A stretch of DNA of 64,000 nt from NCBI RefSeq assembly GCF_003049525.1, contig NZ_PYWL01000007.1:124001-188000 (forward strand). Reading direction: 5' to 3'. Positions 26,345 through 35,374 of this stretch are shown here, in pieces. Below the pieces are notes generated by a model, which was not told the DNA's origin, made no database searches, and saw nothing but the letters and a program-made list of their open reading frames with translations. Source of the stretch: Lysinibacillus fusiformis. Lineage in GTDB: Bacteria > Bacillota > Bacilli > Bacillales_A > Planococcaceae. The stretch's first letter is position 1, and each line of letters opens with the position of its first letter. Made by a program: the position numbers and the translations under genes.

Positions 26345-27196
26345 ATGAAAAAGTTATTAACAGGATTATTTTTATCAATACTTGTACTAGCTTTAGCAGC
26401 TTGCGGTACTGATAAAAAAGAGGATGCAAATTCAGCATCTGGTGATAAAACAGATAGTAAAGAAAACGTTACTTTAACAGTGGGAGCTTCTAATACACCG
26501 CATGCAGTAATTTTGGATAAAGCAAAACCGATTTTAGCTGAGAAAGGTATTGACCTTAAAGTAGAAACATATACAGACTATGTGCTACCAAACCAAGATT
26601 TAGAATCAAAAGAATTAGATGCAAATTACTTCCAACATATTCCATATTTAGAGTTACAAATTAAAGACAATGGCTATGACTTCGTCAATGCTGGTGGTGT
26701 TCATATTGAGCCAATCGGTATTTACTCAAAAAAATATAAATCTTTAGAGGAACTTCCTGAAGGTGCAACAATCTTACTTTCTAATTCTGTATCTGATCAC
26801 GGTCGTATGCTGTCATTATTAGAAGCTAAGGGCTTAATTAAATTAAAAGATGGTATTGATAAAACAGCAGCAGAAATTAAGGATATAGAAGAAAATCCTA
26901 AAAACTTTAAATTTGATGCGAATACTGCACCAGAAATGCTTGTACAAATGTACGAAAACGACGAAGGGGACGCAGTACTGATCAACTCTAACTTTGCTAT
27001 TGATAATGGCTTAAACCCAATCAAAGATGCGATTTCTCTTGAAGACAAAGAGTCGCCATACGTAAACATCATCGCAGTACGTGCGGGTGATGAATCAAGA
27101 CCAGAAATTAAAACATTATTAGAAGTATTAACGTCTAAAGAAATCCAAGACTTTATTTTAGAAGAATGGAAAGGTGCAGTAGTACCTGTTCAATAA
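26345..27196 (+). CDS. metQ: Methionine-binding lipoprotein
   Basis: A 283-residue NlpA-family lipoprotein with signal peptide and lipobox LAAC (Cys20). Body motifs include VGASNTPHAVILDKAKPIL, DYVLPNQDLESKELDANYFQHIPYL and HIEPIGIYS, all typical of MetQ. It is anchored outside the membrane and hands methionine to MetNI. AAAGGGAG upstream of ATG. Last gene of the SAM-controlled operon. Confidence 0.96.
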   Translation: MKKLLTGLFLSILVLALAACGTDKKEDANSASGDKTDSKENVTLTVGASNTPHAVILDKAKPILAEKGIDLKVETYTDYVLPNQDLESKELDANYFQHIPYLELQIKDNGYDFVNAGGVHIEPIGIYSKKYKSLEELPEGATILLSNSVSDHGRMLSLLEAKGLIKLKDGIDKTAAEIKDIEENPKNFKFDANTAPEMLVQMYENDEGDAVLINSNFAIDNGLNPIKDAISLEDKESPYVNIIAVRAGDESRPEIKTLLEVLTSKEIQDFILEEWKGAVVPVQ

Positions 27197-27206
27197 TTTA
27201 AATAAA

Positions 27207-27246
27207 AGGGTACCTAAGTAGTGAAATACTTACGTACTCTTTTTCT
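27207..27246 (+). terminator. Terminator of metNIQ
   Basis: A stem of about 13 bp with one G-U pair and one C-C mismatch (27207-27220 with 27227-27240), followed by TTTTTC. Confidence 0.85.
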
Positions 27247-27386
27247 TTTTTTAATGAATTTTGATAGCTTTCGGAAAGTGACTATTTACAAGTTGTCGAT
27301 TTCCGAGGAAATAAAAAGGCTATATAAAATAGTTACAACAACTTATGTAATGTCTATTCTACGTGCTTCAAAGGATTGTTCTACCT

Positions 27387-27431
27387 AATCCCTCCAGTAT
27401 CGGTGAAAACCAATGCTGAAGGGATTTTTTT
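27387..27431 (+). terminator. Orphan terminator-like hairpin
   Basis: AATCCCT (27387-27393) pairs with AGGGATT (27420-27426), followed by CAG/CTG and GGT/ACC pairs with mismatches, GAAA-type loop, then a run of six or more Ts. It lies 140 bases beyond the metQ terminator with no ORF between, so it could end a small RNA or be a back-up terminator. Confidence 0.7.
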
Positions 27432-27625
27432 AGAGTTTCAAAAAAGGAAAAAATGTTAATTTTCTATTTATTAACATTCTTCAGTGTCGCTTATCAACTT
27501 TTTCATCTACACTAATAAAGCGACTCTAAATATATTTACTAAATATCTGAATAAATAATGAACTTTTTTGTTCTAAATACTAATAAAGTAGGCGTTTTAT
27601 CGTGAATGAAGGAATTATTTAGAAA

Positions 27626-27654
27626 TTGTTTAGTTGCAAGTAGTACTATATAAT
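27626..27654 (+). promoter_or_regulatory. Probable promoter of the exopolysaccharide operon
   Basis: TTGTTT (27626-27631), 17-base spacer, consensus TATAAT (27649-27654). Confidence 0.65.
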
Positions 27655-27713
27655 TGTTAGAAAAGTTTTTTTGTGAAATTTAGATTTTATTCATCTATTT
27701 TGACTAAAAAAAT

Positions 27714-27727
27714 CATACTTAAGTATG
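27714..27727. promoter_or_regulatory. Perfect 14-bp palindrome, candidate operator
   Basis: CATACTTAAGTATG reads identically on both strands. It lies about 60 bases downstream of the TATAAT and nine bases after a TTGACT (27700-27705). A repressor site or a short stem in the leader are both possible. Confidence 0.4.
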
Positions 27728-27752
27728 TGGAGATGGAAGGGGTTTGGTGAAA

Positions 27753-27806
27753 ATGGCAATGAGAAATGGCCTATTACGTTGCAGAATACTCGGCATATAT
27801 AAGTAG
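27753..27806 (+). CDS. Possible 17-residue leader peptide
   Basis: ATG at 27753 is preceded by GGAAGGGG (27736-27743) at normal spacing and runs to TAG at 27804-27806, giving MAMRNGLLRCRILGIYK. It is too short for composition arguments. Its place between promoter and first gene would suit a leader peptide, but no attenuator hairpin follows. Conservation in relatives would decide. Confidence 0.3.
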   Translation: MAMRNGLLRCRILGIYK

Positions 27807-27872
27807 ATGAATAGATAACGAAAAAAATGGCTATAAAAATTACATGAAAGTTAAGCCAAAGGAGTTATTGTT

Positions 27873-29198
27873 ATGACGATAAACACGAAATCAATGAGCT
27901 CAGCTTTATTAAATAAAATTCAAACAAAAAAAGCGACAATTGGGGTAATTGGCCTCGGCTATGTAGGTCTACCATTTGCCATTGAAATTGTTCAAAAAGG
28001 TTTTCATGTTTTAGGCTTTGATAAAAATCAAGAAAAAATCGCCCTGTTGCAAAACGGTGAAAGCTATATAGCTGATATCCCGAAAGAAAATATACAGTTA
28101 CTATTAAAGGAACATCAATTTGAAGCAACCTATGATTTTTCCAAACTTGCTTCTGTTGATGTTGTCATCATTTGTGTGCCAACCCCTACAACGGAGGATG
28201 GCACTCCTGATATTTCCTATATAGAAGAAGCAGCTCACGATATAGGGTGCCATATTAATTCAAATGCACTAGTCATTCTTGAAAGTACGACCTATCCTGG
28301 GACGACAGAGGAAATTGTTCAGCCTATTTTGCAAAAACATGGCTTTGCGGTTGGTCAAGATTTATTTTTAGCCTATTCACCAGAACGAGTGGATCCTGGT
28401 AATAGTAATTTTTCAGTTGCTAATACACCCAAAGTTGTTGGCGGTGTTACTTCCACATGCTTGGAAGTTTCAAAGGTTTTTTATGAAACAGTCATTCATA
28501 CTAGTGTATATACAGTAACAAGTCCGAAAGTTGCTGAAATGGAGAAATTGCTGGAAAATACGTTTCGCCAAATCAATATCGCTCTTGTCAATGAACTAAG
28601 TCAAATTTGCTATAAAATGAATATTGATATTTGGGAAGTCATCGATGCCGCCTCAACAAAGCCCTATGGATTCATGCCATTTAAACCTGGCCCAGGAGTC
28701 GGTGGACATTGTATCCCTGTGGACCCTAAATATTTATTGTGGGCGGGTCAACAGCATGGTGTCTCAGCAACATTAATAGAAGCAGCAGATAAAATTAATG
28801 ATTCGATGCCTAGCTTTGTTGTAGAGAGACTCGAGCAGTACTTACGTCTGCAAAATACCGAGCTACCCCAAGCAAAAATTGTTATTATTGGTGTCACGTA
28901 TAAGCCGGAAATAAATGATTCACGCGAATCTCCCGCATTACATGTCATTAAACAATTACTTGATAATCAGTGCTCAATACAAATTATCGACCCTTTTATT
29001 CAAACATTCCCTGTAGAACAATCCCTATTCAATACAGTTCCTTTAACAGAGCAAATTATTAAAGATGCAGATGCGGTATTGATTTTAACCAACCATTCTA
29101 ACATTGATTATTCATTAATTGATCAACAAGCGTCATTAATTTTTGATACACGTAATACCCATTTTTTATTTAAGAATAAAAATTATTACAAGTTATAA
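27873..29198 (+). CDS. UDP-sugar 6-dehydrogenase (UDP-GlcNAc/ManNAc/Glc class)
   Basis: A 441-residue nucleotide-sugar dehydrogenase. It has an N-terminal NAD fold (GVIGLGYVGLPFA), CVPTPTTEDGTPD, ESTTYPGTTEE, a central helical block and the catalytic Cys in GPGVGGHCIPVDP. The C-terminal fold has TYKPEINDSRESPA. Two successive NAD-dependent oxidations would make a UDP-uronic acid. The ESTTYPGTTEE form is nearest WbpA/TviB/WecC enzymes acting on N-acetyl sugars, so an acetamido-uronate is my preference over glucuronate. First gene of the operon; AAAGGAG precedes ATG. Confidence 0.9.
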   Translation: MTINTKSMSSALLNKIQTKKATIGVIGLGYVGLPFAIEIVQKGFHVLGFDKNQEKIALLQNGESYIADIPKENIQLLLKEHQFEATYDFSKLASVDVVIICVPTPTTEDGTPDISYIEEAAHDIGCHINSNALVILESTTYPGTTEEIVQPILQKHGFAVGQDLFLAYSPERVDPGNSNFSVANTPKVVGGVTSTCLEVSKVFYETVIHTSVYTVTSPKVAEMEKLLENTFRQINIALVNELSQICYKMNIDIWEVIDAASTKPYGFMPFKPGPGVGGHCIPVDPKYLLWAGQQHGVSATLIEAADKINDSMPSFVVERLEQYLRLQNTELPQAKIVIIGVTYKPEINDSRESPALHVIKQLLDNQCSIQIIDPFIQTFPVEQSLFNTVPLTEQIIKDADAVLILTNHSNIDYSLIDQQASLIFDTRNTHFLFKNKNYYKL

Positions 29199-29214
29199 GG
29201 AGAGTTCATGGGAC

Positions 29215-30645
29215 ATGAAACAGCTAAAAATATGTGGGCTTCTACTCCTGATGTTCTTAGCAGGATGTCAATCCACTCCTCAAAAAACGATTCAACCAAT
29301 TGATTCTACTATAGAGATTAAGGAAACGGATGGTACGATGAGTGATTCAATCAGCCATGCCGATATTATTAAGCCAAAAGTGGCTCTAACATTTAATGGC
29401 TTTGCGGATAATCAAACAATGGAGCTACTGCTGAAGAAATTAGATGAATCTAATATGAAAGCTACCTTCTTTTTAGAGGGGCTACGTGTGGCACAGGAGC
29501 CAGAGCTTGTTCGAGACATTTTAAAAAGAGGTCATGAAGTGCAAAACGGTACATTGTCATTTCCAGATGTCACAGCTTTAGACTATGATCAAACGTATGA
29601 GGAGATTTATTTAACGAATCAAATATTTGAAGAGCATTTAGGATATAAGCCGAAATATGTTCGAAGCCGTTCCGGTGATATTACAGATAATATGCGCTTA
29701 GCGGCTGCTGCTTTGGACATGAATGCAGTGATAGGATTATCTATTAATCCACTGGATCGAAAAATGCAAGGTGCCCAAGAATTGGTCGATTATATAGGCA
29801 AATATATTGATAGAGGCTCTATTATTCACCTCAATACGTATATTAATCCTGCCATTATAGATACCATCCCTTTACTAGCACAATTAGCAGAAGAGCATGA
29901 TTATACAATTACTACTTTAAGTGATGTGTTAGATAACCGTTATTTAACAAAGTCATTAGAAGAAATAGCAGGTTATGATGCCATCAAACCTAATTTAAAT
30001 TATGAAAATATCGAACCACATTTATATTATCGAAAAGAGACATCTAAAAAAGAAATGGCCATTACCTTTGATGACTGGGCACATGAACAGCAAGTGAAGG
30101 ATGTTTTAGAAGTTTTAAAAAAATATAACATTAAAAGTACATTTTTCTTAATCGGTAGTGGAGTGGAGAAAAATCCTCAATTGGCAAAGTTAATACTAGA
30201 GGAAGGTCATGAAGTAGCAAGTCACTCTTATTACCATTTAGATGTAACTAAAATGACGCCAGAGGAAATACAGGATGATTTAGTGAAGGCCCATAAAGCT
30301 CTTACTTATGCGCTACAGGAACCACCGATACTTTATTTTAGACCAGCACAGGGAATTATGGATGAACGTACTGCCAAAGTGATTACCGCTGCTGGAATTA
30401 AAACCATTGCCATGTATGATATTGCATCCTTTGACTGGAATTTAGATTACAGTGCTCAGGATATTTACGATCGGGTTATATCTAGAGCGGCACCAGGTAA
30501 GGTCATTGTCATGCACATCTTAGATGGTACGAAAACAGTCGAAGCACTTCCATTAATTATTGAAAAGTTGCAGCAGGATGGTTATAGCTTTAGTAAAATG
30601 TCAACTTGGATAGAAGAAGATGCAAATGGGGATGTGAATAAATGA
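29215..30645 (+). CDS. Lipoprotein with two NodB domains, the first degenerate
   Basis: A 476-residue exported lipoprotein with lipobox LAGC (Cys18). The N-terminal NodB-like domain (about 55-245) has FNGF where the catalytic FDD should be and lacks the H-x3-H metal pair, so it is probably inactive and may bind glycan. The second domain (about 275-465) has TFDDW, SHSYYHLD, YFRPAQG and VIVMHILD and should be an active carbohydrate esterase 4 deacetylase. The ATG at 29215 has AAGGAG; the frame upstream overlaps the dehydrogenase gene without a site. Overlaps the next gene by ATGA. Confidence 0.88.
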   Translation: MKQLKICGLLLLMFLAGCQSTPQKTIQPIDSTIEIKETDGTMSDSISHADIIKPKVALTFNGFADNQTMELLLKKLDESNMKATFFLEGLRVAQEPELVRDILKRGHEVQNGTLSFPDVTALDYDQTYEEIYLTNQIFEEHLGYKPKYVRSRSGDITDNMRLAAAALDMNAVIGLSINPLDRKMQGAQELVDYIGKYIDRGSIIHLNTYINPAIIDTIPLLAQLAEEHDYTITTLSDVLDNRYLTKSLEEIAGYDAIKPNLNYENIEPHLYYRKETSKKEMAITFDDWAHEQQVKDVLEVLKKYNIKSTFFLIGSGVEKNPQLAKLILEEGHEVASHSYYHLDVTKMTPEEIQDDLVKAHKALTYALQEPPILYFRPAQGIMDERTAKVITAAGIKTIAMYDIASFDWNLDYSAQDIYDRVISRAAPGKVIVMHILDGTKTVEALPLIIEKLQQDGYSFSKMSTWIEEDANGDVNK

Positions 30646-32513
30646 TAAAAACGAAAAAAGAGGTTTTAACAGTACCGCGCTCGGATCGTCGGATTCTATC
30701 AAATATTCCTGATCCCGAAAATGTCCGGAACCTTGTCAATCGTCGAGGTGCATCTTATCAGAAAGAAGAAATTGATGCGACAGATGTCAATGAAATATAT
30801 CGTCTCCAACAGCTTAGCTTACGCTATGAAACTCATTTTGAGGTAATGGTGAGAAGAGCAAGACGTAAAACCAGTTCAGACAAATACTATGCGGAAGATA
30901 TTTCAGTTACGGGAATCCTTGTATATTCTCAACAGCCTCACCAATTATTAATAGATGAAATTTTAGAAATGAATTTTACAATTCCAGGGGGCGCAATGCC
31001 CGAGGGTTATGAGGCTAAAGTAAAGTTAAGGGCAAAGGTGGTACGACATTTTACCAAAGAGGTGGATGGTCAAACGCTGTATTACTTTGCTTGTGAATTT
31101 CTCCAACCTCTAAATGAATATATGGTAAAAAAGCGGTGGGGCATTTCTGTTTTTATGGCGAGTTTATTTTTACTGGTGGTCACTCTTATTGTCATGTTGA
31201 TGAGAGCAGAAAGTGTTATTTATTTTAGGTTTAATAAATTTTTATACCTTTATAGTATTATAGCGGCAACGTTTCTATTAAGTAGATACATATTTGGTAT
31301 TTTCTATAAAAATGTACCAATCAATCCTCACTATGAGCCCGGTGTATCCATAATTATCCCTGTGTTTAACGAGGAAGAATGGATACATCGAACGATTTCA
31401 AGCTGTATTAATCAGTACTATCCTGTAGATAAGTTAGAAGTGATTGTCGTGGATGATTGCTCTACGGATGGGACGGAGGAAAAAGCTAAGGAAATGATTG
31501 ATCTTATTCATTTTGAGGGTGGGCGTTTTAAAACGACTGATCGCTTAAAGTTTTCTAAGCTCCCTCAAAATGGTGGAAAACGTGAAGCACTGGTAGCCGG
31601 TGTTCATCAAGCAAAACATGATTTAGTGGTTTTTGTGGACTCAGATAGTTTTTTGGAGCCACATGCAATCCGCAATTTAGTACAGCCTTTCCAAGATCCT
31701 AAAATGGGTGGAGTAGCTGGTCGGACAGAGGTAGAAAATAAATTTACAAATGCTCTGACAAAACTACAGACAGTGCGTTATTATATTGCCTTCCGTATTA
31801 TGAAAGCGGCTGAATCTTGGTTTGATACGGTGACATGCTTATCGGGACCTTTAGCTTGTTATCGAAAAGAACTAATTTTAAAAAATGAAACAGCATGGCT
31901 CAATCAAAAATTTCTTGGGCAGCCTGCTACATTTGGTGATGATCGTAGTATGACAAACTATATTTTGAAAACTCATCGAACAGGTTATCAGGATAATGCA
32001 ATTTGTTCGACGATCGTCCCCTCTGACACAAAGGTTTTTTTATCTCAGCAAATGAGATGGAAACGTTCTTGGTTAAGAGAATCTTTACGAGCATTTTTAT
32101 TTATGTGGAAAAAAGAACCCTTCATGTTCCTTTTCTTCATCATAGGTTTAATTGTGCCAATTGCAGCACCCATTGTCGTCGTTTACAACTTAATCTATGT
32201 GCCGATTATGTATGGCGTGTTTCCGACTACCTTTTTATTAGGCTTACTTTTAATGGCCATGCTAATGAGTTTGGCTCATCTATTCTTTAGAAAAAGTAAA
32301 TTATGGTTATTCGGGTTTATCTTCGTTCTTTATTATGAATTTATTTTACTCTGGCAAATGCCAGTTGCATGGGTAACATTTTGGAAATCAACATGGGGAA
32401 CAAGGGAAACACCACAAGACGTTTTGGCAAAAGAAAAGAAAATAGAAAAGCAAAAATTACGAAAATCCCGATTTTCAATGTTGAAAATTAGAAAAATGGG
32501 TGAGAAGGAATGA
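30642..32513 (+). CDS. Membrane glycosyltransferase family 2 with N-terminal PilZ domain
   Basis: A 623-residue fusion. Residues about 55-165 are PilZ-like, with the DxSxxG motif (DISVTG, 86-91). The expected RxxxR by spacing is R61...H65, although R71...R75 also fits the pattern. Two membrane helices (about 167-187 and 203-221) follow. The GT2 core spans about 234-480: DD at 271-272, DSD at 333-335, GDDRS at 432-436 and QxxRW at 469-473, as in processive synthases such as BcsA, Alg8 and hyaluronan synthase. Four or five helices close the protein. It would polymerise and export a beta-linked glycan, with c-di-GMP acting on PilZ (inference). Coupled to both neighbours by four-base overlaps. 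Confidence 0.88.
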   Translation: MIKTKKEVLTVPRSDRRILSNIPDPENVRNLVNRRGASYQKEEIDATDVNEIYRLQQLSLRYETHFEVMVRRARRKTSSDKYYAEDISVTGILVYSQQPHQLLIDEILEMNFTIPGGAMPEGYEAKVKLRAKVVRHFTKEVDGQTLYYFACEFLQPLNEYMVKKRWGISVFMASLFLLVVTLIVMLMRAESVIYFRFNKFLYLYSIIAATFLLSRYIFGIFYKNVPINPHYEPGVSIIIPVFNEEEWIHRTISSCINQYYPVDKLEVIVVDDCSTDGTEEKAKEMIDLIHFEGGRFKTTDRLKFSKLPQNGGKREALVAGVHQAKHDLVVFVDSDSFLEPHAIRNLVQPFQDPKMGGVAGRTEVENKFTNALTKLQTVRYYIAFRIMKAAESWFDTVTCLSGPLACYRKELILKNETAWLNQKFLGQPATFGDDRSMTNYILKTHRTGYQDNAICSTIVPSDTKVFLSQQMRWKRSWLRESLRAFLFMWKKEPFMFLFFIIGLIVPIAAPIVVVYNLIYVPIMYGVFPTTFLLGLLLMAMLMSLAHLFFRKSKLWLFGFIFVLYYEFILLWQMPVAWVTFWKSTWGTRETPQDVLAKEKKIEKQKLRKSRFSMLKIRKMGEKE

Positions 32514-34261
32514 AAGAGAAAAATGTAATTTTACAGCCAGCTAAAAAAAATCGAAGGAAAATTATACGTTCGATCCTACAATTAATCGTTGTTGTCCTTT
32601 TAGCAGTCGTGTTAATTAAAGCCGTTTTTCTGACAGACAAGAGATTTGCTGAGGCGGTACCATTAAACAATAAAGAAGGATTTATAGCACTTTCCTATTT
32701 TGGGGTGAGTAGAAATGACTCCCCTAAATATGTGTCAAAGAAGAATTTAGAAGAACAATTAACATTGCTTGAAAAACAAGGCTATCAAACGATTACACAA
32801 CAGGATATATTGGATTTTTATCAAAAGAACAAACCATTACCTGAAAAAGCATTGTTTTTATCATTTGAGGATGGACGTACGGATTCTAGTATTTTCGCAC
32901 AAAATATTATGGAGAAATTAAATTACAAGGCTACGATGTTTACGTATGCCAATAAAATGGATACCCGTTATCATAAATTTTTAAAGCCAAAAGATTTGAA
33001 GTTGATGGAGAAAAGCGGCTATTGGGAATTAGGCTCTAATGGGTACCGACTAACCTATATTAATATTTTTAATGATAAAGGGCAGTCCTTAGGAATGATT
33101 GATGAAAATAATATACCAAATAAAACAACAATCGAATATTATAACCACTATTTAATGGATTTTATTCGTAATCAATATATGATTCCAAGTGAAACTCGAC
33201 AAGAGATGGAAATTCGAATTAAGAAAGATTACAAGCTTATGCAGGATATCTATCAGCAAGAGTTTGGGAAAGTTCCAAAAGCGTATGCCATTATGCATGC
33301 TAATTCATTGTATAACAATATGGACCCACTGGTGCAGAGTGCCAATGACAAGGAAATTAAAGACAAGTTTCTTATGCACTTTAATTTAGAATTGAGTGCC
33401 TATAATGATAAAGATAGCGATCTATATAACTTGAATCGATTACAAGTATCCCCCTATTGGTCAACCAATCATGTAATGATGAAGATCAGACAGGCTAGCA
33501 ATCAAAATGTAGAGTTTAAAATAGGAGATCCTGCAGTAGCTCAAAAATGGCATACAGTTAATGGGGCGGCAGAATTTGATCAGAATAAAGTCATATTAAC
33601 ATCAGCTCCTTCTAGTGAAGGTAGGATTCTTTTAAAGGAAACAATGCCACAACAATATAATGCGAATTTTACATTTAAAGGGAATGTTGTTGGTGAACAA
33701 GCGTTCTACGTCAATTATGATGATAAAACAAATAGCTATTTACGCATTGCCTTAATCGATAATGAGCTTGTAGTAAGTGAAAAATTACCAGCTTCAGACA
33801 TTGTGGAAAAGGCTCGTTTTCCATTGAATGAGATTAAGTGGAATGAAGAGGAGTATGCATTTAATAAGGCGACCGTCTATACGTATCAGGATACCCAAAA
33901 GGGATCACGGATTGTTGAAGAAGAATACCCAAGAAACTTAACAAAAAATAGAGTATTTAACATTGCAGTAAATAAGGATAAAATAAACATAGATGTAGAT
34001 AATATATTATCTGAAACTATTCAAATAAATCCTAGCCTTCATGGATCACAAATAGGATTTGGGGCGATGTTTAGTCATAAAGATACGTCCCATGAACAGT
34101 ATGCAGATGATATATACGATACATTAATTGAAGATATTTTAATTACAGATAGAAAAGATCAAACCATTTTTACAAACCAATATACGAATTTCGAGAAGGT
34201 TAAGTATAAAAGTACAACATTGTTTAATCATGTTGTGGATTTCTTTATTGAAACCTTCTAA
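32510..34261 (+). CDS. Membrane-anchored degenerate NodB protein with C-terminal domain
   Basis: A 583-residue protein with a basic N-terminus and one membrane helix (about 20-42), the rest outside the cell. Residues about 55-320 look like a NodB/PgaB-type polysaccharide deacetylase: IALSYFGVSR and ALFLSFEDGRTDSS with Asp121. However, the H-x3-H metal pair is replaced by SNGYRL (176-181), so activity is doubtful. Residues about 340-580 look beta-rich and may form a carbohydrate-binding laminin-G-like fold; I could not identify the family. It could be a glycan-binding export partner of the synthase. ATGA overlap with the upstream gene. Confidence 0.72.
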   Translation: MKEKNVILQPAKKNRRKIIRSILQLIVVVLLAVVLIKAVFLTDKRFAEAVPLNNKEGFIALSYFGVSRNDSPKYVSKKNLEEQLTLLEKQGYQTITQQDILDFYQKNKPLPEKALFLSFEDGRTDSSIFAQNIMEKLNYKATMFTYANKMDTRYHKFLKPKDLKLMEKSGYWELGSNGYRLTYINIFNDKGQSLGMIDENNIPNKTTIEYYNHYLMDFIRNQYMIPSETRQEMEIRIKKDYKLMQDIYQQEFGKVPKAYAIMHANSLYNNMDPLVQSANDKEIKDKFLMHFNLELSAYNDKDSDLYNLNRLQVSPYWSTNHVMMKIRQASNQNVEFKIGDPAVAQKWHTVNGAAEFDQNKVILTSAPSSEGRILLKETMPQQYNANFTFKGNVVGEQAFYVNYDDKTNSYLRIALIDNELVVSEKLPASDIVEKARFPLNEIKWNEEEYAFNKATVYTYQDTQKGSRIVEEEYPRNLTKNRVFNIAVNKDKINIDVDNILSETIQINPSLHGSQIGFGAMFSHKDTSHEQYADDIYDTLIEDILITDRKDQTIFTNQYTNFEKVKYKSTTLFNHVVDFFIETF

Positions 34262-34283
34262 GTTGGGGTGAAATTTAAAACAA

Positions 34284-35345
34284 GTGAAAAATTTTATATT
34301 ATTTATCTGTATAGCCCTGATTTTTATCACTGCTTGTAGTAATAGTAAAGAACCACCGGCTATAGCAAAGGAAGAATTAAAAGATAAAGCAAAGCTCCGT
34401 TTATCTATGTGGTTACCTGAATGGCAAAATCAATTAGCCTTAGAAGATGTTCAAAATTCTCAACAAGGATTACAAGATATACGTGTTTTCGGTGCGTATT
34501 TTAATGATCAAGATGAATTGTTGCTAACGGATAATGCAGTCGATATGTTGCAACAGACACAGCAGCAATACAATGAATCACATCGTGTAATCCTAACGCT
34601 TATTAATGATTATGTGACAGATAATGCTTCATCTGTTCAAAAGGATAGCACACTTTTGCATAGGCTATTACAGGATTCTGCAGCAAGGAAAAAGCATATC
34701 CATAATATTTTGCAGGTAGTTGAACAATACCAACCGGATGGCATCGAAATTGATTATGAAAAGATAGCTAAAGAGGACCTATCAAAATATGTTCAATTTT
34801 TAAAGGAGCTTTACCGAGAGCTTGCCAAAAGGAATGTTACACTGCATGTCGTGCTAGAGCCTAGCTTTCCATTTGATATGAAGCTACCAAATGGGCCTAG
34901 CTATACGGTAATGGCCTATAATGTACATGGTTATCATAGTGGACCAGGTGCGAAGGCTACTTTTACCTTCCTCAATGATTTAATAAAAAAAATCAAGAAA
35001 TCCAATCAAAAATTAGCCATCGCCTTTGCCACGGGTGGTTTCGATTGGGTAGCTCAAGGGAATACGGTTGCATTAACGGAGCTTGAGGCTGAAAAAGTGT
35101 TAGCTGAAACAAACGCAAACAAAAAACGCGATAAAGCAAGTGGAGCTGTTTATTTTACGTATACAGATTCTAGTAATATTAGTCATGAGGTTTGGTATGC
35201 CGATCAGGAAACACTTGAAAAATGGGTCAAATATGTCCAAAGGAAGAGCTATCATGATGTAGTGTTGTGGCGTGCAGGTGGATTAGGTGTCAAAACATTA
35301 CAGTGGATTAATGAGCAAGAAACTGGAGAGCGCTCGTCGCCCTAA
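34284..35345 (+). CDS. GH18-type glycoside hydrolase lipoprotein
   Basis: A 353-residue lipoprotein with lipobox ITAC (Cys18). The GH18 active-site motif DGIEIDYE is at 152-159 with the catalytic acid Glu159. VMAYNVHGYHSGPGA and the late WYADQETLEKWV/VLWRAGGLG segments fit the family barrel (YaaH/ChiA-like). GH18 enzymes cut beta-1,4 bonds next to N-acetylated sugars, so the operon product probably contains HexNAc. GTG start with GGGGTG about 13 bases upstream. Last gene of the operon. Confidence 0.85.
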   Translation: MKNFILFICIALIFITACSNSKEPPAIAKEELKDKAKLRLSMWLPEWQNQLALEDVQNSQQGLQDIRVFGAYFNDQDELLLTDNAVDMLQQTQQQYNESHRVILTLINDYVTDNASSVQKDSTLLHRLLQDSAARKKHIHNILQVVEQYQPDGIEIDYEKIAKEDLSKYVQFLKELYRELAKRNVTLHVVLEPSFPFDMKLPNGPSYTVMAYNVHGYHSGPGAKATFTFLNDLIKKIKKSNQKLAIAFATGGFDWVAQGNTVALTELEAEKVLAETNANKKRDKASGAVYFTYTDSSNISHEVWYADQETLEKWVKYVQRKSYHDVVLWRAGGLGVKTLQWINEQETGERSSP

Positions 35346-35374
35346 AAAAATCACCAATAATGAGAATTTCAACG

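Larger units (their letters stand above)
27247..27872 (+). other. Long leader/intergenic region before the exopolysaccharide operon
   Basis: This region of about 625 bases holds no large ORF. It contains an orphan terminator (27387-27431), a 9-bp inverted repeat (27452-27460 with 27470-27478), a GTCGCTT/AAGCGAC inverted repeat (27486-27492 with 27518-27524), a promoter (27626-27654), a perfect 14-bp palindrome (27714-27727) and a short ORF with ribosome site (27753-27806). The transcript leader from the promoter would be about 210 bases. Confidence 0.6.

Noticed and set aside
27452..27478. AATGTTAAT/ATTAACATT inverted repeat with T-rich minus-strand flank, possible antisense terminator
   Set aside because: No minus-strand gene is present and the stem is almost all A-T; chance is likely in this AT-rich stretch.
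30642..32513. Cellulose synthase BcsA
   Set aside because: The PilZ domain is N-terminal instead of C-terminal, there is no BcsB or BcsZ-like gene, and the operon contains a UDP-sugar dehydrogenase and GH18 enzyme, which suit an amino-sugar/uronate polymer better.
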